In this document: piece after piece, positions 7,778 to 14,219 of the stretch
Numbering within the stretch: the stretch's first letter is position 1
Layout of the letters: each line of letters starts with the position of its first letter
Source: Aestuariivita boseongensis
Lineage (GTDB): Bacteria; Pseudomonadota; Alphaproteobacteria; Rhodobacterales; Rhodobacteraceae
Direction: 5' to 3'
Length of the DNA: 34,981 nucleotides
Assembly (NCBI RefSeq): GCF_001262635.1
Contig: NZ_JXYH01000042.1
Span: forward strand, 1 to 34,981
Program-made: the position numbers and the translations under genes
Notes under the pieces: generated by a model
What the model was told of the DNA's origin: nothing
The model's database searches: none
The model's input: the letters and a program-made list of their open reading frames with translations, nothing else

Positions 7778-8266
7778 ATGAAATTCAAACTGACGCTTGC
7801 CCTAGTGGCCGCATTCGGCCTGCCGGGATGCGAGGTGCCCGTAATGATCGCCGCCGCAAACAACGATGCGCAGCTGTCCGGGCTGACGACCATCACCTTT
7901 CCCGCGAAGATGGTCGTGAATGTGGCCGATACCGAACAGGTCTATGCCGGAACGATGCTGGGCCGCATGTCCGGGGCCGCCGAGATCGAGATGACTTCGC
8001 AAAGCGGTGAGACATGTACCGGGTCTTTGCCCGCGCGCGGTGCCGGGCAGATGGTGTGCGGCGCGCGCGTCTTTGTGCTGGATCGCCGGGAGGATGAACG
8101 CCAGAGCATGTCGGGCGTTGTCTACCGGACGGGCAGCGTGGAAGGCTATGCCTATCAAACGGCCTTCGGCTGGGGCCGCGGCGCGGAAGAGACGGTGTTG
8201 CGCCAATCCATCGCGCAGGAACGCAGCCTTTCTGCGAAGGAAACGCGTGAGTTGAACCCAGGCTGA
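7778..8266 (+). CDS. Small lipoprotein of unknown function
   Basis: 162 residues. MKFKLTLALVAAFGLPGC is a lipoprotein signal peptide: short basic start, hydrophobic core and lipobox L-P-G-C with the lipidated Cys at residue 18. The residues after Cys are Glu-Val, which do not act as an inner-membrane retention signal, so outer-membrane sorting is likely. The mature part contains one Cys pair (GETCTGSLPARG, GQMVCGARVFVLDRRE), possibly a disulfide. I do not recognise the family. The start at 7778 is chosen for the signal peptide and the AGAAGGA upstream; the frame is open 16 codons earlier but that would bury the signal. A 7-bp triloop hairpin covers its stop codon. Confidence 0.8.
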   Translation: MKFKLTLALVAAFGLPGCEVPVMIAAANNDAQLSGLTTITFPAKMVVNVADTEQVYAGTMLGRMSGAAEIEMTSQSGETCTGSLPARGAGQMVCGARVFVLDRREDERQSMSGVVYRTGSVEGYAYQTAFGWGRGAEETVLRQSIAQERSLSAKETRELNPG

Positions 8267-8279
8267 CCTACAAGGTCAG
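8263..8279 (+). repeat. Triloop hairpin over the lipoprotein stop codon
   Basis: CTGACCT (8263-8269), loop ACA, AGGTCAG (8273-8279); the stop TGA (8264-8266) is inside the left arm. No T-tract follows, so it is more likely an mRNA 3'-end stabilising structure than an intrinsic terminator. Confidence 0.5.
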
Positions 8280-8345
8280 GAATTCCACCATATGAGCCGC
8301 GCGCAGCATCGCTAAACTGACCGTGTCATCTGGGGAGATGCCGGC

Positions 8346-8414
8346 ATGCATTTCGTTTTGTTTACAATTGCTTGGGTTTTTGCGGGTGCCATGGCGGCGA
8401 TCATCCTTGCATGA
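8346..8414 (+). CDS. Possible 22-residue single-helix membrane peptide
   Basis: An ATG at 8346 with GGGGAG about eight bases upstream opens a 22-codon frame ending in TGA at 8412-8414. The product runs from MHFVLFTIAWVFAG to AMAAIILA and is hydrophobic throughout, enough for one transmembrane helix with small-residue faces (Ala/Gly). It resembles in size and character the small helper subunits of membrane enzymes, such as the CydX type, but there is no cyd operon nearby and no residue match I would rely on. It could be chance; the good ribosome-binding site and the coherent hydrophobicity argue for a real small protein. The remaining 370 bp up to lon holds an inverted repeat (8450-8519), a T6 run at 8473-8478, a 14-bp dyad at 8576-8589 and no convincing further gene. 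Confidence 0.45.
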   Translation: MHFVLFTIAWVFAGAMAAIILA

Positions 8415-8449
8415 GACAGGCGGCGGATATTGACGCGGTGTTCGCCTAA

Positions 8450-8519
8450 AAACTGACGCAGGATGCGGCGCGTTTTTTAAGAGTGTCGCGTTGTTATCTG
8501 GCTGCGCCTGCGTCAGTTT
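8450..8519. repeat. 13-bp inverted repeat related to the ispG hairpins
   Basis: AAACTGACGCAGG (8450-8462) and its exact complement CCTGCGTCAGTTT (8507-8519) face each other across 44 bp that include the run GCGTTTTTT. The arm contains the same AAACTGACGCAG core as the second hairpin after ispG (24702-24713). Confidence 0.75.
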
Positions 8520-8786
8520 CTGCATCTTTGACCCTGCGCTGTCATATTCGGGCGCCGGTCTGAGGGCAGGCATTGATCGCACCTGCGATTTTCTGTGGAA
8601 AAGATCAGTCTTTTTTGACCATTTTCCCAAAGGCGGATTGCACCTGTCCAAGCGCGCAGGCATTCTTGATGCAAGCGCTGGCTTGAAACAGGCACTGATC
8701 AGGCACAGTTTAATAGTCCGTAAAGGAGATGGCGGGTGTTGCCTCGAAGAGGGACCGAGCCATCTTGCCAATGATAAGGAAAGAGC

Positions 8787-11195
8787 ATGCAAGAACCCCT
8801 GAACGCATCCTACCCGGTTTTGCCGTTGCGCGATATCGTGGTGTTCCCGCATATGATCGTACCCCTCTTCGTGGGTCGCGAGAAATCGGTGCGCGCGCTG
8901 GAAGAGGTGATGGCCGATGACAAGCAGATCCTGCTGTCAAGCCAGGTCGATCCGGGCGTGGATGATCCCGATGCCGACGGCATTTACCGCGCGGGCGTGC
9001 TGGCCAATGTGCTGCAGCTTCTGAAGCTGCCCGATGGCACCGTGAAAGTGCTGGTGGAAGGCCAGGCGCGGGTGAAGATCACCGAATTCGTCGAAAACGA
9101 GAACTTCTTCGAAGCGCGGGCCGAATACCTGACCGAAACGCCGGGCGATCTGACCACGACCGAGGCGCTGGTGCGCACGGTCAGCGCGGAATTCGAACGC
9201 TATGCCAAGGTGCGCAAGAACATCCCCGAAGAGGCGCTGGCCGCCGTTGGGGAGACGACCGAGCCTGCGAAGCTGGCTGACCTAGTGTCGGGCCATCTGG
9301 GAATTGAAGTGCATCAAAAGCAGGAACTGCTTGAGACGCTGTCCGTGTCCGAGCGGCTTGAGAAGGTCTATGGCCTGATGCAGGGCGAAATGAGCGTGCT
9401 GCAGGTCGAAAAGAAGATCAAAACGCGGGTCAAATCCCAGATGGAGAAGACCCAGCGTGAATATTACCTGAATGAGCAGATGAAAGCCATTCAGCGCGAG
9501 CTGGGCGACGGCGAGGATGGCGAAGGCGAAATCGCCGAGCTGGAAGAGCGCATCGCCAAGACCAAGCTGAGCAAAGAGGCCAAGGAAAAGGCCGAAGGCG
9601 AGCTGAAAAAGCTGAAAAACATGTCGCCCATGAGCGCCGAGGCGACCGTGGTGCGCAATTACCTGGATTGGATGCTGTCGATCCCGTGGGGCACGAAATC
9701 CCGCGTGAAGAAGGATCTGAACCGGGCGCAGGATATTCTGGATGCCGATCACTATGGCCTGGAGAAGGTCAAGGAGCGGATCGTGGAATATCTGGCGGTT
9801 CAGCAACGGTCCAAGAAGATGAAAGGCCCGATCATGTGTCTGGTGGGCCCCCCGGGTGTGGGTAAAACCTCGCTTGGGAAATCGGTTGCCAAGGCCACGG
9901 GGCGCGAGTTTATTCGCATCTCGTTGGGTGGCGTGCGCGATGAATCCGAGATCCGGGGGCACCGCCGGACCTATATCGGCTCGATGCCCGGCAAGATCAT
10001 CCAGGCGCTGAAAAAGGCGAAGACGACCAACCCGCTGATCCTGCTCGATGAAATCGACAAGATGGGGCAGGATTTCCGCGGTGATCCTGCATCCGCCATG
10101 CTGGAAGTGCTGGATCCGGAACAGAACTCGACCTTTGTGGATCACTATCTGGAGGTGGAATACGACCTCTCGAACGTGATGTTCCTGACCACGTCGAACT
10201 CCTACAACATGCCGGGCCCGCTTCTGGACCGGATGGAGATCATTCCGCTGGCCGGCTACACCGAGGACGAGAAGGCCGAGATCGCTAAACAGCACCTGAT
10301 CGGCAAGCAGATCAAGAACCACGGCTTCAAGAAGGGTGAGTTCACGCTGACCGATGATGCGCTGACCGCGATCATCCGCACCTATACCCGCGAGGCGGGT
10401 GTGCGGAACCTGGAGCGGGAGATCGCCAAGGTGGCGCGGAAAGCGCTGACGAAGATCATCAAGAAAGAGGTTGAGGAAGTTGTTGTAACTGCCGAAAATC
10501 TCGATGATTTCCTGGGTGTGCCGAAATACCGCTTTGGTCTGGCCGAGAAGGAAGATCAGGTCGGTGTGGTCACTGGTCTGGCCTATACCTCGGTCGGTGG
10601 AGAACTTCTGAGCATCGAAGCGCTGCGCCTGCCGGGCAAGGGCCGGATGAAGACCACGGGCAAACTGGGCGATGTGATGAAGGAATCCATCGATGCGGCC
10701 AGTTCTTACGTGCGCTCGATCAGCCCGCAGATTGGGGTGAAGCCGCCTCAGTTCGAGAAATGGGACATCCACGTGCACGTGCCGGATGGTGCAACGCCCA
10801 AGGACGGACCTTCGGCGGGTCTGGCGATGGTGACCTCGATCGTGTCGGTGCTGACAGGCATTCCGGTGCGCAAGGACATCGCCATGACCGGCGAGGTGTC
10901 GTTGCGCGGCAACGCCATGCCCATCGGTGGTTTGAAGGAAAAACTGCTGGCGGCGTTGCGGGGCGGTATCAAAACCGTGCTGATCCCGGAAGAGAACGAA
11001 AAAGACCTGCCGGAGATCCCGGACAATGTGAAAGAGGGGCTGGAGATTATTCCCGTCACCCACGTGTCCGAAGTTCTGAAACTGGCGCTTGTCGGGGAAC
11101 CGGAACCGGTGGAATGGGACGAAGCCGCGGAAGAGGCGGCTGCGGCGACTGCCGCAGCCTCGGCCACATCCGGGTCCGGTGCGACGGCGCATTAA
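8787..11195 (+). CDS. lon: ATP-dependent protease Lon
   Basis: 802-residue cytoplasmic AAA+ serine protease that degrades misfolded and regulatory proteins. Order of domains: LON substrate-binding N-domain (PVLPLRDIVVFPHMIVPLF from residue 10), coiled-coil region (residues ~200-280, rich in Glu/Lys), AAA+ module with Walker A GPPGVGKTS (K360) and Walker B ILLDEIDKMG, and the C-terminal protease domain with catalytic S676 in PKDGPSAGLAM and K717 in PIGGLKEKLLAA. A 25-residue Ala/Glu-rich tail is typical of the alphaproteobacterial form. AAGGA lies just before the ATG. A strong bidirectional terminator follows. Lon genes are usually heat-shock induced; TTGAAA at 8683-8688 is a possible -35 but I could not find a matching -10. 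Confidence 0.98.
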   Translation: MQEPLNASYPVLPLRDIVVFPHMIVPLFVGREKSVRALEEVMADDKQILLSSQVDPGVDDPDADGIYRAGVLANVLQLLKLPDGTVKVLVEGQARVKITEFVENENFFEARAEYLTETPGDLTTTEALVRTVSAEFERYAKVRKNIPEEALAAVGETTEPAKLADLVSGHLGIEVHQKQELLETLSVSERLEKVYGLMQGEMSVLQVEKKIKTRVKSQMEKTQREYYLNEQMKAIQRELGDGEDGEGEIAELEERIAKTKLSKEAKEKAEGELKKLKNMSPMSAEATVVRNYLDWMLSIPWGTKSRVKKDLNRAQDILDADHYGLEKVKERIVEYLAVQQRSKKMKGPIMCLVGPPGVGKTSLGKSVAKATGREFIRISLGGVRDESEIRGHRRTYIGSMPGKIIQALKKAKTTNPLILLDEIDKMGQDFRGDPASAMLEVLDPEQNSTFVDHYLEVEYDLSNVMFLTTSNSYNMPGPLLDRMEIIPLAGYTEDEKAEIAKQHLIGKQIKNHGFKKGEFTLTDDALTAIIRTYTREAGVRNLEREIAKVARKALTKIIKKEVEEVVVTAENLDDFLGVPKYRFGLAEKEDQVGVVTGLAYTSVGGELLSIEALRLPGKGRMKTTGKLGDVMKESIDAASSYVRSISPQIGVKPPQFEKWDIHVHVPDGATPKDGPSAGLAMVTSIVSVLTGIPVRKDIAMTGEVSLRGNAMPIGGLKEKLLAALRGGIKTVLIPEENEKDLPEIPDNVKEGLEIIPVTHVSEVLKLALVGEPEPVEWDEAAEEAAAATAAASATSGSGATAH

Positions 11196-11223
11196 CAGAC
11201 GGTCGCAAACTGTGAACACAGCA

Positions 11224-11251
11224 AAGCCGCCCCGGATATGGGGCGGCTTTT
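11224..11251. terminator. Bidirectional Rho-independent terminator after lon
   Basis: AAAGCCGCCCC (11224-11234) pairs with GGGGCGGCTTT (11241-11251) across a 6-nt loop, with T4 on the plus strand and AAA/TTT symmetry on the minus strand. It stops lon and also lies just past the end of the opposing small-protein gene. Confidence 0.93.
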
Positions 11252-11271
11252 CACATTGGTTACACCGGTTC

Positions 11272-11514
11272 TTACTCGGGCACTATTCTCATGGGACGAT
11301 AGTCACCGCCGCCCACCAACGCGATGATGATGATTGTCATAAGGAACAGGGGCAGGACGATGCCTGAGCTGCTTCCCTGAAAATCCGCCGACTGCGTCGA
11401 GAATGTTTCGATTTCTTCCGCGGTCATGCGGGGTTGCGGTGCTTTCTCACCGGCCAAGGCCGCTGTGCTCCCAAAGCTGGCGAGCGTTGTCGCCAAAAGC
11501 AGATTTTTCAACAT
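11272..11514 (-). CDS. Small exported membrane-anchored protein, paralog 1
   Basis: 80 residues; one of three tandem paralogs. Signal peptide MLKNLLLATTLASFGSTAALA, then a ~30-residue segment with the shared signature PRMTAEEIETFSTQSADFQG, then SSSGIVLPL leading into one hydrophobic helix (FLMTIIIIALV) and a GGGD tail, here extended by YRPMRIVPE. Predicted form: a short periplasmic peptide anchored by its C-terminal helix. Function unknown. The ATG at 11514 is preceded by GGGGGATACGAAA, the same leader type as paralog 3; a TTG five codons earlier is less likely because it would precede the signal peptide and consume the ribosome-binding site. It shares the lon terminator. Confidence 0.8.
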   Translation of the reverse strand: MLKNLLLATTLASFGSTAALAGEKAPQPRMTAEEIETFSTQSADFQGSSSGIVLPLFLMTIIIIALVGGGDYRPMRIVPE

Positions 11515-11531
11515 TTTCGTATCCCCCAAAC

Positions 11532-11549
11532 GTTCAAGTAAAGTTGAAC
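11532..11549. promoter_or_regulatory. Inverted repeat upstream of paralog 1
   Basis: GTTCAA (11532-11537) and TTGAAC (11544-11549) flank GTAAAG. It ends 18 bp before the ATG, where it could be an operator over the transcription start or a leader hairpin. I see no such dyad before the other two paralogs. Confidence 0.45.
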
Positions 11550-11587
11550 TGCCCGTGGAGAGCTTATCAAGATTGACAAACTAAGCC

Positions 11588-11609
11588 AGAAAAAACGGGC
11601 CAGACCGTT
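11588..11609 (-). terminator. Weak terminator after paralog 2
   Basis: On the minus strand AACGG and CCGTT form a 5-bp stem with a 6-nt loop, followed by a run of T (complement of the A-run 11588-11595). It lies 95 bp past the paralog 2 stop and before paralog 1, supporting separate transcripts. A second hairpin with a GCA triloop (11644-11658) lies between it and the gene. Confidence 0.5.
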
Positions 11610-11703
11610 GTCGCATCAGAGACTGATGGGACAGACCACGTCGACGCCCGCAGGGCGTGCCCGCGGACAGATCGAAACGCGCAACGGGGGCAAGTCGGGG
11701 AGC

Positions 11704-11913
11704 TTAATCGCCCCCGGTGACCGCAGCAGCAACAAGGATCAGAAGCATGAGCGGCAGGATCACACCCGCGCTGCTGCCTTGCAGATCGGCGGATTGGGTC
11801 GAAAAGGTTTCGATCTGATCTGCAGTCATCCGGGGCGCAGCATTGTCTGTTTCTGCGAACGCGGCGGGAGCGACAAAAGCCAGCGAAGCGGCCAGGAGCG
11901 AGTTCTTGAGCAT
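11704..11913 (-). CDS. Small exported membrane-anchored protein, paralog 2
   Basis: 69 residues, the shortest of the three. Signal peptide MLKNSLLAASLAFVAPAAFA, then AETDNAA and the shared signature PRMTADQIETFSTQSADLQG, SSAGVILPL, one hydrophobic helix (MLLILVAAAV) and the tail TGGD, where the protein stops. It therefore defines the minimal unit of the family; the other two carry extra residues after GGGD. AAGG lies upstream of the ATG at 11913, and a good promoter is present further up. Function unknown. The strong conservation of the PRMTA...QG block compared with the signal peptide and helix suggests that this exported segment is the functional part. Confidence 0.82.
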   Translation of the reverse strand: MLKNSLLAASLAFVAPAAFAETDNAAPRMTADQIETFSTQSADLQGSSAGVILPLMLLILVAAAVTGGD

Positions 11914-11967
11914 ATCTTCTACCCTTGGTTACATGATTACCAGATATTGGCGGGACATATTGAAGAT

Positions 11968-11996
11968 AGCCTAAATAAACCCTGTGCTTTCGTCAA
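11968..11996 (-). promoter_or_regulatory. Promoter for paralog 2
   Basis: On the minus strand TTGACG (11996-11991) and TAGGCT (11973-11968) are exactly 17 bp apart, about 55 bp before the ATG. Confidence 0.6.
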
Positions 11997-12069
11997 AAAC
12001 TATCCTTGCCTGCCCCGGAATGCCCCGGGACAAGCGCCTCACATCATGTATCTGCGTAGCAGGAGCGGT

Positions 12070-12318
12070 TTAGCCCGCTGACACATATGAGTAAGACATC
12101 GTTTTGTCGCCGCCTCCGAACAAGGCGATGCCGACCAACACCAGAAGAAAGAGCGGCAATATGATCCCTGCGCTGCTTCCCTGAAATTCGGCGGATTGTG
12201 TCGAATATGTTTCGATCTGTGCAGCCGTCATGCGTGGTGTCATTTCTCCGCCTTCTGCAAAAGCGGCTGTGGCGCTGAAAGCCACGACCGTTGTCGCCAA
12301 TAGTGTCTTTTTCAACAT
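12070..12318 (-). CDS. Small exported membrane-anchored protein, paralog 3
   Basis: 82 residues. Signal peptide MLKKTLLATTVVAFSATAAFA, then the shared signature PRMTAAQIETYSTQSAEFQG, SSAGIILPL, one helix (FLLVLVGIALF), GGGD and an extra tail KTMSYSYVSAG. I chose the ATG at 12318: it has GGGGATACGC upstream, the same leader as paralog 1, and gives a proper signal peptide. The frame stays open for ~58 codons upstream but only through a 21-bp tandem repeat that looks like promoter DNA. A hairpin CGAAGC/GCTTCG (12351-12371) would lie in its leader. Function unknown. Its closeness to paralog 1 in leader and helix suggests that these two are the most recent duplicates. Confidence 0.8.
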   Translation of the reverse strand: MLKKTLLATTVVAFSATAAFAEGGEMTPRMTAAQIETYSTQSAEFQGSSAGIILPLFLLVLVGIALFGGGDKTMSYSYVSAG

Positions 12319-12376
12319 ATGCGTATCCCCAGATAATTTGGTTTTGGCAGCGAAGCAGAAAATGTGCTTCGGCTCG

Positions 12377-12404
12377 AAGGTACCAAGAATGCGTTTTTTT
12401 TCAA
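12377..12404 (-). promoter_or_regulatory. Possible promoter for paralog 3
   Basis: On the minus strand TTGAAA (12404-12399), supplied by the first 21-bp repeat unit, and TACCTT (12382-12377) are 16 bp apart. The second unit and its A8 tract would then lie just upstream, where an UP-like element acts. Confidence 0.4.
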
Positions 12405-12429
12405 AGTTAATGCGTTTTTTTTCAAAGTT
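12388..12429. repeat. Perfect 21-bp tandem repeat, two units
   Basis: Units 12388-12408 and 12409-12429 are identical; each is AATGCG, eight T, then CAAAGTT. The 21-bp period puts the two T8/A8 tracts two helical turns apart on the same DNA face. It lies in the 262-bp gap between paralog 3 and the HU gene. Confidence 0.93.
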
Positions 12430-12580
12430 TCTGAATGCCAGAGAAGCTTGGCGCGTCTTTCCAACATCATGCCGGTCGGGCCGGGCCGACATTTGCTTCC
12501 GAGGGAAATCGGTGGAAAACCGGCAGGATTTTCGTTAAGTTGTGACCATAACAAAGAAAATAATCATCAAGGCGAGTAGT

Positions 12581-13036
12581 ATGACAGCGAAATCAGGCAC
12601 GCGGGCCACGACGGCCACGCGCAAAACATCCAAATCCACTGCGGCGAAGTCCAAGGCGAAAAAGCCCAGAACAGCGACATCGACCGCCACGCGGCGCGCC
12701 TCCGGCAAAACGCCGGCGGTGACACCCAAACTGGTCGAGGTGAAGGAAGCCACTGTGGCCAAACCGGCTCTGCGCAAGAAAGAGCTGATCGAGCTGGTGG
12801 TCGAACGGTCCGGCGCGAAGAAGAAAGACGCCAAGCCCGCCATCGAAGCGGCGCTTGCCGTTCTGGGGGAGGCCCTGGCCGACGGGCGCGAACTGAACCT
12901 GAAACCCTTTGGCAAGCTGAAGATCGCGCGTCAGGAAGAAAAATCCAACGGAACGGTGATTGTCTGCCGCGTGCGCCAGCCGAAAGACTCACCGCCCGAG
13001 ACATCCGCCGATGGCGGATTGCACGCCGCCGAATAG
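12581..13036 (+). CDS. HU-family DNA-binding protein with basic N-terminal tail
   Basis: 151 residues, against ~90 for a plain HU. Residues ~1-60 are almost only Lys, Thr, Ala, Ser and Arg (for example RKTSKSTAAKSKAKKPRTA), like a histone H1-type or AlgP-type tail. The HU fold follows from about residue 64: ALRKKELIELVVERSGAKKK, AIEAALAVLGEALADGRELN, then LKPFGKLKIARQEE, the strand region leading to the DNA-binding arm. The arm itself is short and lacks the usual long RNPRTG segment, so DNA contact may rely on the tail. The ATG at 12581 has AAGGCGAG upstream; a GTG at 12542 in the same frame has no such site. Likely role: nucleoid compaction or DNA bending. It follows lon at a distance. Confidence 0.88.
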   Translation: MTAKSGTRATTATRKTSKSTAAKSKAKKPRTATSTATRRASGKTPAVTPKLVEVKEATVAKPALRKKELIELVVERSGAKKKDAKPAIEAALAVLGEALADGRELNLKPFGKLKIARQEEKSNGTVIVCRVRQPKDSPPETSADGGLHAAE

Positions 13037-13111
13037 ACACATTGCCTGGATGCTTTTTCCCGATAGCGTCTGGCCCGGATCACGGGCTGCGAATTCTTGG
13101 TCAAGAGGCAC

Positions 13112-13140
13112 TTGCAACTGAAGGCGTGCGAGGCTAATTG
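13112..13140 (+). promoter_or_regulatory. Promoter of tRNA-Val(CAC)
   Basis: TTGCAA (13112-13117) and TAATTG (13135-13140) are 17 bp apart, placing initiation a few bases before the tRNA at 13151. Confidence 0.65.
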
Positions 13141-13150
13141 GTGCGCCCAA

Positions 13151-13225
13151 GGGTGATTAGCTCAGTGGTAGAGCGCTTCGTTCACATCGAAGATGTCAGG
13201 AGTTCGAATCTCTTATCACCCACCA
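13151..13225 (+). tRNA. tRNA-Val(CAC), CCA encoded
   Basis: 75 nt. Acceptor GGGTGAT pairs with ATCACCC; D arm GCTC-AGTGGTA-GAGC; anticodon stem CTTCG/CGAAG with loop TTCACAT (anticodon CAC, reads GUG); T loop TTCGAAT; discriminator A followed by genomic CCA. It shares its anticodon stem with the second tRNA-Val in this window. Confidence 0.97.
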
Positions 13226-13298
13226 TTTACTTTTCTGATGCAGGTGACGTGACAGGCGGGTGGTGACCCGCGGGATTTGGTGTGACGAGGGCCTGCCG

Positions 13299-13880
13299 AT
13301 GAGTTTTCCTAAAATCTGGTTTCTGCGCCACGGGCAGACCGAATGGAACGCGGTGCGGCGGATTCAAGGCCAATCGGAGTCGCTGCTGAGTGAACAGGGG
13401 CGCTGGCATGCGGCCGAGCAGGCGAAGATCATGGCGCCGATCCTTGCGAAACATGGCCCGCGCTGTGTGGCCTCGCCTTTGTTGCGCGCTCGCGATACGG
13501 CGCGGATTGCGCTTGGGGAGTATCCTTTCGCAACCGACGCGCGGCTGATGGAAATCCATGCCGGTGACTGGCAGGGGCTTTATTACGATGATGTGCTGGC
13601 GCGCTGGCCCGATCAGGTGAACGATCAGATGACCGCGCTGGAGCTTTTTGCCCACGCGCCGGGCGGCGAGGGGCTGGATGCATTTCACGCCCGGATCCGC
13701 GCGGTTCTGGACGAGCTGACCGAACCCACGGTGATTGTGGCGCATGGTCTGTGGGGGCAGGTGGCGCGTGCGATCCTGCGGGGGCTGGACGGGGATGCGA
13801 TGCGGCGGCTCGATAACCTGCAGGGTGTGGTTTATGCGCTGGAGAACGGGCAGGAGACCGTGCTGCGCGCGCCCGACTGA
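13299..13880 (+). CDS. Histidine phosphatase family protein
   Basis: 193-residue phosphoglycerate-mutase-like phosphatase. The catalytic motif RHGQTEWN starts near residue 10 (phospho-accepting His within RHG), followed by SPLLRARDTARIA, the Glu of LMEIHAGDWQGL, and the second catalytic His in VIVAHGLWGQVAR near residue 150. Such proteins range from cofactor-dependent mutases to broad phosphatases; the length and lack of mutase-specific loops favour a phosphatase. The ATG at 13299 begins MSFPKIWFLRHG, the standard position of the motif; the frame is open 13 codons further up without similarity. It lies between two tRNA-Val genes, and the second one has its own promoter, so cotranscription is not required. 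Confidence 0.88.
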   Translation: MSFPKIWFLRHGQTEWNAVRRIQGQSESLLSEQGRWHAAEQAKIMAPILAKHGPRCVASPLLRARDTARIALGEYPFATDARLMEIHAGDWQGLYYDDVLARWPDQVNDQMTALELFAHAPGGEGLDAFHARIRAVLDELTEPTVIVAHGLWGQVARAILRGLDGDAMRRLDNLQGVVYALENGQETVLRAPD

Positions 13881-13921
13881 GCGGCCTTTGGCGGCGAGGG
13901 CCTTCAGCTATCAGAAGGGTC

Positions 13922-13950
13922 TTGCGCCGATGGATCGGCTTTTGTAAAGG
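13922..13950 (+). promoter_or_regulatory. Promoter of tRNA-Val(TAC)
   Basis: TTGCGC (13922-13927) and TAAAGG (13945-13950), spacer 17 bp, ten bases before the tRNA at 13960. Confidence 0.5.
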
Positions 13951-13959
13951 ACGTCCTGC

Positions 13960-14035
<76 letters not shown>

Positions 14036-14219
14036 TTTCTTCCCATTGCGATCTGCCGAACCCAGCTTTGAGGCTGCGTTAAACCCTTGTGGTGTCAGCT
14101 GATCGCGGCATTCAATGAGGATTTGTGAGTATTCGCACAGCGCATCGCATTCTATGTGGGTTTCTGTGCGCGGGAACGTCACCTATCTTGAAGCCAACCC
14201 GAGTTTAGGAGCGCTTGAG

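Noticed and set aside
8491-8802. Plus-strand frame of ~100 codons running into lon
   Set aside because: No ribosome-binding site, overlaps the lon start, and crosses one arm of the inverted repeat; composition not protein-like.
9282-11219. 645-codon minus-strand frame inside lon
   Set aside because: Antisense shadow of lon; His/Arg/Gln-rich translation without domain features.
11644-11658. GCA-triloop hairpin between paralogs 1 and 2 as an intrinsic terminator
   Set aside because: No T-tract on either strand; the nearby A/T-run stem at 11588-11609 is the better candidate. Kept only as another example of the triloop style.
11272-12318. C-terminal helices of the three small proteins as PEP-CTERM-like sorting signals
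   Set aside because: The helix is followed by an acidic GGD tail, not the basic cluster that such signals require.
12388-12429. Short direct repeats as a CRISPR remnant
   Set aside because: Two abutting copies without spacers, no palindromic repeat and no cas gene in the window.
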